This document shows, piece after piece, positions 1 to 8,526 of a stretch of DNA of 64,000 nt (position 1 is its first letter; every line of letters starts with the position of its first letter). The stretch lies in NCBI RefSeq assembly GCF_024213665.1, contig NZ_JANAVP010000001.1:248001-312000 (forward strand), read 5' to 3'. The translations under genes and the position numbers were made by a program. This stretch comes from Streptomyces sp. A3M-1-3. Lineage in GTDB: Bacteria; Actinomycetota; Actinomycetes; Streptomycetales; Streptomycetaceae. The notes under the pieces are model-generated. The model had not been told where the DNA came from, searched no databases, and saw nothing but the letters and a program-made list of their open reading frames with translations.

Positions 1-280
1 CGGCGAGCAGCGCGGCCGCGCTGAGACCGAAGTCCCCCATGACCAGGGCAAGTTGGGGAGACCCCCAGCCCAGCGCCGCCCCGGCGGCATAGCCGCCGCA
101 CACCAGCGCGAGCATGAGCTGGGCGAGCAGGCTCTTCCCGCCGCCGGGGACCGCACGCCGACTCAGCAGCGCCCCGGGGGCGCTCACCGGGCCGCCCTGG
201 CGGGCACCGCCGGAGGCTTGTGTCTGCGGTTGGGCGCGCGCCGGCGTCGGCGGCCCTGCCGCGTCGGATCGTTCGTCCAT
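1..280 (-). CDS. N-terminus of a membrane protein, truncated by window edge
   Basis: An open frame begins at an ATG at 280 and runs off the left edge, giving about 93 codons. The first 50 or so residues are rich in Pro, Ala, Gly and Gln. They are followed by a hydrophobic stretch (LLAQLMLALVCGG and onward) that looks like a first transmembrane helix, then a second hydrophobic stretch. No catalytic domain is inside the window. From remembered synteny it could be the start of a membrane GGDEF/EAL-type protein like SCO5511, but nothing visible proves this. Confidence 0.5.
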   Translation of the reverse strand, partial: MDERSDAAGPPTPARAQPQTQASGGARQGGPVSAPGALLSRRAVPGGGKSLLAQLMLALVCGGYAAGAALGWGSPQLALVMGDFGLSAAALLA

Positions 281-480
281 TGGCCGTGCATCGCCCGTCG
301 CCCCCCTTACCGTCCGATCAACACCCCAGCGCCGTACAAACCGTGGCGCAGCCCCTTGCTCGGGACGATACACCAGTTTCGTCACTCAGGGACATAGTTT
401 CTCTACTCTCCGTGACCAATAAGGGAGTTGAGAGCACTCGGTGCGTGCGGACGGCTGCGGAGCGTGTCCGCCCCGAGCCG

Positions 481-1419
481 CTATCCCGTGGTGAACACGA
501 CGTTCTCCACCGGCTCCCCCGCCGCGAACCGGGTCAGCTGAGCCGCCAGCAGACGCTTCGCACGCGGCATGAACGCCGAAGTGCTGCCGCCGACGTGGGG
601 ACTGATGAGGACGTTCGGAGCGTGCCAGAGCGGATGGCCCGCCGGAAGCGGTTCCGGGTCGGTCACATCGAGGGCGGCGCACAGCCGGCCGGACTCCAGT
701 TCGGCCAGTAGGGCCTTGGTGTCCACCACGGGACCGCGGGCGACGTTCACCAGCAGGGCCCCGTCCTTCATCCGAGCCAGGAAGTCGGCCCCCGCCAGCC
801 CTTTCGTCCGCTCCGTGAGCGGGGTGGAAAGGATCACCACATCGGCTTCGGGAAGCAGCGCCGGGAGTTCGGAGAGGGCGTGCACCGGGCCGCGCTCTGT
901 GGCGCGGGCGGAGCGCGCGACGCGCGCCACCCGCGCGCACTCGAAGGGTGCGAGCCGGTCCTCGATGGCGGCACCGATGGACCCGTAACCGACGATCAGC
1001 ACGGACTTGTCGGCGAGCGCGGGATAGAAGCCGGCCCGCCACTCCTCACTGTCCTGACCATGTACGAAGCCGGGTATGCCGCGCAGTGAGGCGAGGACCA
1101 GGGCGAGGGTGAGCTCGGCCGTGCTGGCCTCGTGGACACCGCGGGCGTTGCACAGGCATACGCCCACGGCGAGTTCGGGAAGTCCGGGCTCCACGTGATC
1201 GATTCCGGCCGAGAGTGTCTGTACGACGCGGACGGACCTCATCGCGGCCATCGGTCGGACCGCGATCTTCGGCCCCTTCATGTACGGCACCACATAGAAA
1301 ACGCAGTCGGCGGGGTCGGCGGGAAAGTCCTCGCCGCCGTCCCAGAAGCGGTAGTCGAAGCCCGCGGGGAGCCCTTCGATCTCGTCGGCCGGAATCGGCA
1401 GCCACACATCTGAAGTCAT
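481..1419 (-). CDS. D-isomer-specific 2-hydroxyacid dehydrogenase
   Basis: This 312-residue protein should reduce a 2-keto acid, or oxidise a D-2-hydroxy acid, with NAD(P). The nucleotide-binding loop GYGSIGAAI lies in the middle. The family's catalytic Arg (NVARGPVVD), Glu (DVTDPEPL) and His (ISPHVGG) are all present. A longer open frame reaches 1557, but the residues before MTSDVWLP have no family character and the ATG at 1419 gives normal family length, so that start was chosen. It is divergent from, and nearly touching, the damaged aldo/keto reductase. The substrate cannot be told from sequence; glyoxylate/hydroxypyruvate-type enzymes are the closest in look. Confidence 0.85.
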   Translation of the reverse strand: MTSDVWLPIPADEIEGLPAGFDYRFWDGGEDFPADPADCVFYVVPYMKGPKIAVRPMAAMRSVRVVQTLSAGIDHVEPGLPELAVGVCLCNARGVHEASTAELTLALVLASLRGIPGFVHGQDSEEWRAGFYPALADKSVLIVGYGSIGAAIEDRLAPFECARVARVARSARATERGPVHALSELPALLPEADVVILSTPLTERTKGLAGADFLARMKDGALLVNVARGPVVDTKALLAELESGRLCAALDVTDPEPLPAGHPLWHAPNVLISPHVGGSTSAFMPRAKRLLAAQLTRFAAGEPVENVVFTTG

Positions 1420-1495
1420 GGTCAGGAGGCTATGCGAAGCAGCCGGAACCTCAGAGGTTGGTTTTGGGGACGGCCAGAGGGAGGGGTACGGGCAG

Positions 1496-2489
1496 GTGGA
1501 GCGCAGGACAATCGGGGCGGCAGCGCTCGAAGTGGGCGCCGTCGGACTCGGCTGCATGCCGATGAACTGGGCCTACACCGCCTCGCAGCAGAACGGCGAG
1601 CGCTCGCTGCGCACCGTGCTCGCCGCGCTCGACCGGGGTTCGACGCTCCTCGACACGGCGGAGTACGGCCCCTTCACCAATGAACTGCTGCTCGGCCGGG
1701 TGCTCAGGGAGTTGCGGTCCGAGGCGTTCGTGTCCACCAAGTGCGGGCTGCTGGTGGGCGATCAGCACATCGTGGCCAACGGCCGCCCCGGCTATGTGAA
1801 GCGGGCGTGCGACGCCTCGCTGCGCCGGCTCCAGACGACGTGATCGACCTCTACCAGCTGCACCGGGCCGATCCCGAGGTGCCGGTCGAGGAGACCTGGG
1901 GTGCGATGGCGGAGCTGGTGAGCGCCGGGAAGGCGCGGGCGCTCGGGCTGTGCGCGGTCGGGGCGCGGGCTTCGCGCCGCCCGGGCGCGCGGATGCATGA
2001 CGGAACGATCCGGCAGCTGGAGCGGGTGCAGCAGGTCTTCCCCGTGAGCGCGGTGCAGGCGGAGCTCTCGGTGTGGTCGCCGGAGGCGCTGGACGCGCTG
2101 CTGCCGTGGTGCGAGGCGCGCGGCGTGGGCTTCCTGGCCGCGATGCCGCTGGGCAACGGGGTTCTGACCGGGACGCTGACCCCGGGGCAGGGCTTCGAGC
2201 CGGAGGACGTACGGGCCAGGCATCCGCGGTTCACCGCCGAGATGATGGCGGCGAACCAGCCGGTGGTGGCCGGGCTGCGGCGGGTCGCGGAGCGGCACGG
2301 CCCCGGCACGACCCCGGCCCAGGTGGCGCTGGCGTGGGTGCTGGGGCGGGGCGGCACGTGGTGCCGCTTCCCGGCACCAATCGGGAGCGGTGGGCGGTGG
2401 AGAACGCGGGCGCGGACGGTGTGCGGCTGACGGCCGGAGACCTGGCGGAGATCGCCCGGCTGCCACCCGCCCGGGGGCCTTGGGAATGA
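1496..2489 (+). pseudogene. Aldo/keto reductase with two frameshifts
   Basis: A complete aldo/keto reductase can be read only by changing frame twice. Frame one starts at the GTG at 1496, behind GGGAGGGG, and carries the catalytic Asp and Tyr (LLDTAEYG) and Lys (STKCG). It ends at a stop at about 1843, just where LQTDVIDLYQLH is expected. Frame two then supplies the catalytic His (LYQLHRADP) up to about 2352. Frame three supplies the NADP-binding end (PLPGTNRERW) to the stop at 2489. Each break is explained by one missing G in a G-rich run. All four catalytic residues survive, so this is either a recent pseudogene or two sequencing errors. Confidence 0.8.
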
Positions 2490-2612
2490 CACCGCCGGCC
2501 CCGGAATGTAAGCAGGATTCGAGCCCACGAACGAGGACGGGAACCTCCGCGGCGCGAGCGGTGTACTTGTTCGTGTGATGTGCTGAAGTCAGGCGGACGA
2601 GAGGGACTGACC

Positions 2613-3791
2613 GTGCGACGTTCTGCTGTGACGGCCGTGATGGCCACTTCCGTACTGCTGTTCGCGGCGGGCTGCTCCTCCGGGAGCAACGACCCGCCCG
2701 GCAGCCCGGAGCGGCGCGGTCCTGCCTCGGCATCCTCTGCAGCGCAGTCGCCGCCGTCCACCGGCGGGTCCGGCGGCTCCGGCGCTCTGCCGCCGGCGAA
2801 GGGCTCCGTGACGGTGGCCGGCGAGGTCGCCACCGGACTCGCCTCGCCCTGGGGCCTGGCTCCGCTGCCGGACGGGGATCTGCTGACCACGTCGCGCGAC
2901 GAGGGGACGATCACCCGGATCGACGCGGAGAGCGGGCGGAAGACCGTGATCGGCTCGGTGTCCGGGGTGGCCCCCGGCGGCGAGGGCGGCCTGATGGGCC
3001 TGGCGCTCTCGCCGTCGTACGCCTCGGACCACATGGTCTACGCGTACTTCACCACCGAGTCCGACAACCGCATCGCCCGCATGCTGTACGACGAGAAGAA
3101 GCCCACCGGGCAGCAACTCGGGGCCCCCGACACGGTGTTCAGGGGCATCCCCAAGGGCTTCATCCACAACGGCGGGCGGATCGCCTTCGGCCCGGACAAG
3201 ATGCTGTACGCGGGGACGGGCGAGACGGGCGACACCGGGCTCGCGCAGGACAAGAAGTCGCTGGGCGGCAAGATCCTGCGGATGACCCCCGACGGCGAGC
3301 CGGCACACGGCAATCCGGAAGCGGACTCGGTGGTCTATTCGTACGGGCACCGCAATGTGCAGGGGCTGGCCTGGGACGCGGAGAAGCGGCTGTGGGCGGC
3401 GGAGTTCGGGCAGGACACGTACGACGAGCTGAATCTGATCGAGCCCGGCAAGAACTACGGCTGGCCGGAGGCCGAGGGCAAGGCGGGCAAGGAGGGTTTC
3501 GTCGACCCGGTGGCGCAGTGGAACACGGATGAGGCGTCGCCCAGCGGAATCGCGTGGGCCGAGGGCTCCATCTGGATGGCGGGCCTGAAGGGCGAGCGCC
3601 TGTGGCGCATCCCCCTGGACGGCGCGGAAACTCTGGACCATCCCCAGCCGTTCCTCGAAGGGGACTACGGGCGGCTACGCACGGTGGTGGCCGCCGGCGG
3701 CGACAAGCTGTGGCTGGTCACGAGCGAGACGGACCGGCGCGGGTCGCCGGAGGAGGGCGACGACCGGATTCTGGATCTGCGGGTGAAGTGA
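2613..3791 (+). CDS. PQQ-type glucose/sorbosone dehydrogenase-like lipoprotein
   Basis: The 392-residue protein begins with a lipoprotein signal (basic VRR, a hydrophobic run, then FAAGC), so it is probably anchored outside the cell. A Ser/Gly/Pro-rich linker to about residue 65 leads into the beta-propeller of the soluble aldose-sugar dehydrogenase family, seen in GEGGLMGLALSP, FIHNGGRIAFGPD, YGHRNVQGLAWD and GKNYGWPE. Family members oxidise sugars with PQQ, but many actinobacterial ones have no proven cofactor. The GTG at 2613 has a GAGAGGGA ribosome site just upstream; the ATG at 2580 would add residues that spoil the signal peptide. Confidence 0.85.
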   Translation: MRRSAVTAVMATSVLLFAAGCSSGSNDPPGSPERRGPASASSAAQSPPSTGGSGGSGALPPAKGSVTVAGEVATGLASPWGLAPLPDGDLLTTSRDEGTITRIDAESGRKTVIGSVSGVAPGGEGGLMGLALSPSYASDHMVYAYFTTESDNRIARMLYDEKKPTGQQLGAPDTVFRGIPKGFIHNGGRIAFGPDKMLYAGTGETGDTGLAQDKKSLGGKILRMTPDGEPAHGNPEADSVVYSYGHRNVQGLAWDAEKRLWAAEFGQDTYDELNLIEPGKNYGWPEAEGKAGKEGFVDPVAQWNTDEASPSGIAWAEGSIWMAGLKGERLWRIPLDGAETLDHPQPFLEGDYGRLRTVVAAGGDKLWLVTSETDRRGSPEEGDDRILDLRVK

Positions 3792-3833
3792 CCGCGAGGC
3801 CGGAGGGGGCGGGTGCGGTAGTCGATCGCCCCC

Positions 3834-6800
3834 TCACGAAGCCGCTTGCACCGGACTGAACAACCGCAGCCGATGCGCGAGGGCCGCCGCCTCGCCACGG
3901 CCCGCCACGCCCAGCTTCGCCAGGATGTTGGACACGTGCACACTCGCCGTTTTAGGAGAAATGAAGAGTTCCTCGGCTATCTGGCGGTTGGTGCGGCCCA
4001 CCGCAACCAGGCGTAGGACGTCCTGCTCCCGGCTGGTCAGGCCGAGGGCCTCGGCCGGGTCCGCCGGCTGTTCGGCTGCTTCGGGGGTGGCCGCCAGCGG
4101 CAGGCGGGCGCGCTGGGCGAGCAGTGCGATGTCCTCCCGCAGCGGGCGGACGCGCAGTCGCTCCGCGGTGGTGTCGGCCTGCCGGAGCAGTTCGGCCGCG
4201 GTCTCCCGGGCATCCCCGGGTGCGGCGGCCGGCAGCAGCGCCTCCGCCAGCCGGAGGCGCACCTGCGCCAGCAGGTACGGGCGCTCCAGCGGGGCCACGG
4301 CGGTGGCCGCCTCCGTCCAGCGGTCCACGGAGTTCCGGCCTTCGGCGCGTTCCAGTTCGGCCGCGAGGTACAGGGCGTGGGCCGTCCACAGCGGTACGGG
4401 GGTGGCCAGTCGCCGGGCAGCGCCACGGATCAGAGCCAGGGTTCCGGGCCGCCCGGCCTCGGCGGAGGGCAGCCCGCGCGCCTCGGCCTCCGCGCGGGCG
4501 GCTGCGAGCAGCAGCGGCCAGCCGTAGCGGTGGGTGCCGGGAGGGAAGCCCGCTTCGAGGGTGCGTTCCAGCTCGGCGCGTGCGTCGAGGATGCGGCCCT
4601 CCGCGGCCGCGAGGCCGATCGCGACCCGGGACAGCGGGAGGGCATGTTGCGGCATCGGGTCGTGGGTACCGTAGTGCTCGTGGGCGGCCGCCAACTGGCG
4701 TTCGGCTTCGGCGAGTTCCCCGCGCGCGAGTGCCATGTCGGCCAGGTGCCAGGCCGCCGCTCCGCGCGGCTTGGCACTCTGTGCGGCCTCCTGCATGCGC
4801 TGGACCCGCTCGGCCGCCTCGTCCCAGCGCCCGAGGGCGAGGAGCGACTCGGTCATGTTGCCGAGCGCCCACGCCTCGACGTCCAGCAGGCCGTACTTCC
4901 TGGACAGTTTGACGCCCTCGGCCGCGATCTCCACCGCGTCGCGGGACCGCCCGAGGGACTCCAGGACGGACGGAAGGTTCACATGGCTGCGGCCGACCTC
5001 GCTGAACAGGCCCATTTCGAGGACCCGGTTCTTGACGGCGTACATCTCGGCCAGACCGTTCTCGATGTCGCCGGCGTCGGCGAGCAGGGCGCCGACCGTG
5101 AGCCTTGCGGTCAGTTCGATCTCCTCGGCCTCGACCAGCCGCGCGTACTCCACGGCCCGCTCGGCCGCCGTCAGGCTGTCCGGGCCGGGCGCATGCAGAT
5201 GTCCCCAGCTCGCCACGCTCGCCAGCACGCCGGCGTGCACCGCCGACGGCGGCAGGCCCCGGACCAGCTCCTGGGCGGTGCCCAGCTCCGCCCAGCCGTC
5301 GCCGCGCGCCAGGCTCTGGATCAGCTTCGAGCGCTCGGTCCAGAACCAGGCGGCGCGCAGCGGGTCCTTCTCGCCGTCCAGCAGCCGCAGCGCCTTCTTG
5401 GTGATCATCAGGGCCCGCTCGCGCTCCCCGCCGAGGCGGGCAGCGACGGCGGCTTCCGCCAGCAGGTCGAGCCGGCGCAGCGGGGTGGTCGCCGGATCGC
5501 AGCCGCACGGAGGGTAGACCTCCGCGTAGTCCGCCGGGCGCAACGCCTGGCGGACCTCGGCCGGGACGTCCTCCCACAGGTCCATGGCCCGCTCCAGCAG
5601 GCGCAGTTGCTCGGAGTACGCGTGCCGCCGGCGCGCGGCCACGGACGCCTCCAGTACGGCGGGCAGCGCCTTCACGGTGTCGTGCGCGTAGTACCAGTAG
5701 CTGGCCAGCCGGATGGGCCGCTCGTCGGCCCGTACGAGCGACGGGTCTGCCTCCAGCGCCTCCGCGTACCGGCGGTTGATGCGGGACCGCTCACCCGGCA
5801 GCAGATCGTCGCTGACGGCCTCGCGGACGAGGGAGTGCCGGAACCGGTAGCCGTCGCCGTCGGCGGTGGCGTTCAGGATGTTGGCTCCGACGGCGGAGCG
5901 CAGTGCCTCGATCAGCTCGTCCTCGGTCAGCCGCGCGACGGCGAGCAGCAGCGGGTACTCGACGGTGGAGCCGCCCTCGGCAACCATCCGGACCACCCGC
6001 TGGGAGTCCTCGGGAAGCGCCTCGACCCGTACGAGCAGCAGATCGCGCAGAGAGTCGCTCAGACCCGTCCGACAGCGGGTCCCGATGCAGCAGGCGAGTT
6101 CCTCGACGAAGAAGGCGTTGCCGTCCGAGCGGGTGAAGACGTCGTCCACCAGTGCCTGTTCGGGCTCGACGGCGAGAATTCCGGCGAGCTGGCGGCGGAC
6201 CTCGGAGCGGTTGAAGCGGGACAGTTCGATGCGCTGCACCGTCCGCAGCCGGTCCAGTTCGGCGAGCAGCGGGCGCAAGGGGTGGCGCCGGTGGATGTCG
6301 TCCGCCCGGTAGGTGGCGACGACGACGAGCCGGCCGCGGCGCAGCGTGCGGAAGAGGTAGGAGAGCAGATGCCGGGTGGAGGCGTCCGCCCAGTGCAGGT
6401 CCTCCAGGGCGACCACGACCGTACGGTCCATGGCCAGGCGCTCCAGAAGGCGCACCGTCAGCTCGAAGAGGCGGGCGGTGCTCTCCTCCTGGTGCGGGCC
6501 CCTGGGGGCCTCGCCGAGTTCGGGCAGCAGCCGGGCCAGTTCGTCCTCCTGGCCGGCGGCCGCGGCGGCCAGCTCCTGCGGGAGCTGCCTGCGCAGGGCG
6601 CGCAGCGCGGTGGAGAACGGCGCGAACGGCAGCCCTTCGGAGCCTATTTCGACGCAGCCGCCCACCGCCACGACGGCGTCCCGGCGGCATGCCTCGGCGA
6701 GGAACTCCTCGACGAGCCGGGTCTTGCCGACTCCCGCCTCACCGCCCACGAGCAACGCCTGCGGCTCTCCCGCGGCGGCGCGGGAGAGCGCATCGGTGAG

Positions 6801-6959
6801 TACGGACAGTTCGTCGGCGCGGCCGACGAACACGGGGCTGACAGACCTGGTTTCCACGCCGCCGAGCATCGCACAGGCGTCCGGCGCCGGGGCAGCGGTG
6901 AGGCGGACGACCGCCGTACCGGTATCCACGTGGCCCGGCTCCACGCGGCCCGGCTTCAT
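3834..6959 (-). CDS. Large ATP-binding LuxR-family (LAL/MalT-like) regulator
   Basis: This 1041-residue protein has the three-part plan of LAL regulators. An N-terminal AAA-type ATPase carries Walker A at residues 72-80 (GGEAGVGKT) and Walker B (VVVALEDLHWAD). A long alpha-helical TPR-like middle follows. The C-terminus is a LuxR helix-turn-helix (LTSREQDVLRLVAVGRTNRQ, then SPKTASVHVSNILAKL). It probably turns on transcription in response to a ligand and ATP; the targets are unknown. Its ATG overlaps the stop of the 62-aa gene upstream as ATGA, which supports this start and translational coupling. MLGG at residue 31 is a possible internal start. Confidence 0.88.
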   Translation of the reverse strand: MKPGRVEPGHVDTGTAVVRLTAAPAPDACAMLGGVETRSVSPVFVGRADELSVLTDALSRAAAGEPQALLVGGEAGVGKTRLVEEFLAEACRRDAVVAVGGCVEIGSEGLPFAPFSTALRALRRQLPQELAAAAAGQEDELARLLPELGEAPRGPHQEESTARLFELTVRLLERLAMDRTVVVALEDLHWADASTRHLLSYLFRTLRRGRLVVVATYRADDIHRRHPLRPLLAELDRLRTVQRIELSRFNRSEVRRQLAGILAVEPEQALVDDVFTRSDGNAFFVEELACCIGTRCRTGLSDSLRDLLLVRVEALPEDSQRVVRMVAEGGSTVEYPLLLAVARLTEDELIEALRSAVGANILNATADGDGYRFRHSLVREAVSDDLLPGERSRINRRYAEALEADPSLVRADERPIRLASYWYYAHDTVKALPAVLEASVAARRRHAYSEQLRLLERAMDLWEDVPAEVRQALRPADYAEVYPPCGCDPATTPLRRLDLLAEAAVAARLGGERERALMITKKALRLLDGEKDPLRAAWFWTERSKLIQSLARGDGWAELGTAQELVRGLPPSAVHAGVLASVASWGHLHAPGPDSLTAAERAVEYARLVEAEEIELTARLTVGALLADAGDIENGLAEMYAVKNRVLEMGLFSEVGRSHVNLPSVLESLGRSRDAVEIAAEGVKLSRKYGLLDVEAWALGNMTESLLALGRWDEAAERVQRMQEAAQSAKPRGAAAWHLADMALARGELAEAERQLAAAHEHYGTHDPMPQHALPLSRVAIGLAAAEGRILDARAELERTLEAGFPPGTHRYGWPLLLAAARAEAEARGLPSAEAGRPGTLALIRGAARRLATPVPLWTAHALYLAAELERAEGRNSVDRWTEAATAVAPLERPYLLAQVRLRLAEALLPAAAPGDARETAAELLRQADTTAERLRVRPLREDIALLAQRARLPLAATPEAAEQPADPAEALGLTSREQDVLRLVAVGRTNRQIAEELFISPKTASVHVSNILAKLGVAGRGEAAALAHRLRLFSPVQAAS

Positions 6960-7144
6960 GCGGCCCGGGTGAACCGGGACCGCAGGGCACTCACCGTCCC
7001 TTCCTGATCATTTTGACCGGACCGCCCGGCAGCGGCACGACGGGCAGCACGGCGGGCCTTGGCGGCCTGCCGGACCTGCCGGGCGGTGGCGGCCTCGCGG
7101 ATCAGCTGGTCGTGGCGGAGCTTGTGGGTCTCGTACTCGAACAT
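6956..7144 (-). CDS. Small basic hypothetical protein coupled to the LAL regulator
   Basis: A 62-residue protein beginning MFEYETHKLRHDQLIREA. It is strongly helical and basic, with a run of Ala/Arg/Lys in the middle (KARRAARRAAAGR). No domain is recognised. The ATG at 7144 follows AGGGAG at suitable spacing, and the stop overlaps the ATG of the regulator by four bases. The frame stays open upstream to 7246, but that part has no ribosome site. Tight coupling suggests a shared regulatory function, possibly as a small nucleic-acid-binding or adaptor protein; that is inference only. Confidence 0.65.
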   Translation of the reverse strand: MFEYETHKLRHDQLIREAATARQVRQAAKARRAARRAAAGRSGQNDQEGTVSALRSRFTRAA

Positions 7145-7286
7145 CTCGTACTCCCTGGTGACAATTCCCTGGGTGACCGACGGTTCGTCGGCGTGATCCA
7201 AGGTTCGTCCCCCAGGGGGCCTCACCACATCGGGCGAGTGCCGCATCTGCGCGGCCCGGGGGTCCTTAGCCGGACCCCGGACCTGC

Positions 7287-7886
7287 TTAGGAGCCGGGCT
7301 TCGGGAGGCTCACGAGTACGTCGGAGTACATGAGGCCGGCGATCAGCAGGCCGAGCGCGCCGAGTGCGACGGCCCCCCAGGCGAACGACCGGACCCAGAC
7401 CGGCTGCGTCCGGCCGGGAGCACCGAAGGCCGGGCGGGCCAGGACGAAGAGGCCGACGAGCAGGGCCAGCACCGCGAAGGCGCCGTTGACCAGGGCGGTC
7501 ATGTGCCAGGCATCGCCGTAGAGCGCGGAGATCTGCTGGGCGGGGGTGGCGCTCTGCGCGGTTTCGATCTGGCCGATGAGCATCTGGCGCTCAGCGACAA
7601 CCCGGCTCACCCACGTCCCGGTCAGCGACGCGACACCGAGTCCGGCGCCGACGACGGCCGCGGCACCCGCGCCGATGACGGACCGCTCGGCGGCGGAGTC
7701 GTCGCCGCGGTGGGCCTCGTCGGCGTCTGTGTCCGCGGTGTCCAGGTGGCGGTCGTCGTCAACGTCCACGACGTCGGCGGTAGCGACGGCCTTGGTGTCG
7801 GTGTCGGTGTCGGTGTCGGTGTCCGTTTCGGTGTCCGTTTCGGTGACGGTGCCGGTGTCAGGTGTGGCGGCGTTCTTGGTATCCAT
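7287..7886 (-). CDS. Membrane protein with acidic Thr-Asp repeat N-terminus
   Basis: A 199-residue protein not recognised as a known family. Residues about 11-35 are almost pure Thr and Asp/Glu, encoded by a GTC/GGT-type microsatellite around 7795-7860. A charged region follows, then three likely membrane helices (around VIGAGAAAVVGAGLGVASL, ALVNGAFAVLALLVGLFVL and FAWGAVALGALGLLIAGLM). The ATG at 7886 was chosen over upstream codons because the repeat tract then sits near the N-terminus as a cytoplasmic or extracellular tail. The repeat is a likely site of length change between strains. Confidence 0.75.
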   Translation of the reverse strand: MDTKNAATPDTGTVTETDTETDTDTDTDTDTKAVATADVVDVDDDRHLDTADTDADEAHRGDDSAAERSVIGAGAAAVVGAGLGVASLTGTWVSRVVAERQMLIGQIETAQSATPAQQISALYGDAWHMTALVNGAFAVLALLVGLFVLARPAFGAPGRTQPVWVRSFAWGAVALGALGLLIAGLMYSDVLVSLPKPGS

Positions 7887-7937
7887 GGTTCCGCACCGTA
7901 GGGGCCGTTTCTGAGAGCCCACTGAGAATGCGCGGAG

Positions 7938-8498
7938 CTACGCCGGCTGCCACTCCGTGGCCAGCACCGACCAGATCTCCAGGTCGCGACGGACTCCGCG
8001 GTACAGGAAGCTCTCCCGCATCACGCCCTCCCGCGTCATCCCGAGCCGCTTGGCGACAGCCAGGCTGCGCGCGTTCGCCGCGGAGGCGATCCACTCCACC
8101 CGGTGCATACCGCGCTGCCCGAACGCCCAGTCGATCAGGCACCGCGAGGCCGTCGTCACCAGGCCGCGGCCCGCGGCGGCCGGCTCCAGCCAGCAGCCGA
8201 TCTCGCAGTTCCCGGCGGTGGCGTCGAAGATCCGGAAGAGGACACCGCCGACCAGCGTGCCGTCCAGCCAGATCCCGTAGATGCGCCCGGCGTCCGCCGC
8301 CTGCTTCTGCGCGTATCCGGTCAGGAATTCTCGCGCCGAGGTGAGGTCGGTGGCGCGGTCCGCGAGGCCGATGTGCTCGCCGACGTAGTCGCGCGCCCGG
8401 TTCATGTGGGCGAGGAACTCCTCGGCCTGCCAGGGCTCCAGTGGGCGCAGCTGGGCGTTGCAGCCGAGGGATTCGTCACCGAGGGATATGGAGAACAT
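7938..8498 (-). CDS. GNAT-family N-acetyltransferase (RimJ/RimL type)
   Basis: A 186-residue acetyl-CoA-dependent acetyltransferase. The fold signature runs through IYGIWLDGTLVGGVLF, the acetyl-CoA loop region (CWLEPAAAGRGLVTTASRCL) and the typical end (NARSLAVAKRLGMTREGVMR, then RDLEIWSVLATEW). This arrangement matches RimJ/RimL-like enzymes acting on protein N-termini, although many relatives act on antibiotics or small molecules. It lies just downstream of the MMPL gene on the same strand, 28 bases apart, so they may share a transcript. Confidence 0.85.
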   Translation of the reverse strand: MFSISLGDESLGCNAQLRPLEPWQAEEFLAHMNRARDYVGEHIGLADRATDLTSAREFLTGYAQKQAADAGRIYGIWLDGTLVGGVLFRIFDATAGNCEIGCWLEPAAAGRGLVTTASRCLIDWAFGQRGMHRVEWIASAANARSLAVAKRLGMTREGVMRESFLYRGVRRDLEIWSVLATEWQPA

Positions 8499-8526
8499 GA
8501 GGTCAGGTCCTGTCGCCGGCTACGGG

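Noticed and set aside
4377..7007. Very long plus-strand open frame (876 codons) opposite the LuxR-type regulator
   Set aside because: It is a mirror of the GC-rich regulator gene; the protein is Gly/Arg/Gln-rich with no domain, while the minus strand encodes a clear ATPase-HTH protein.
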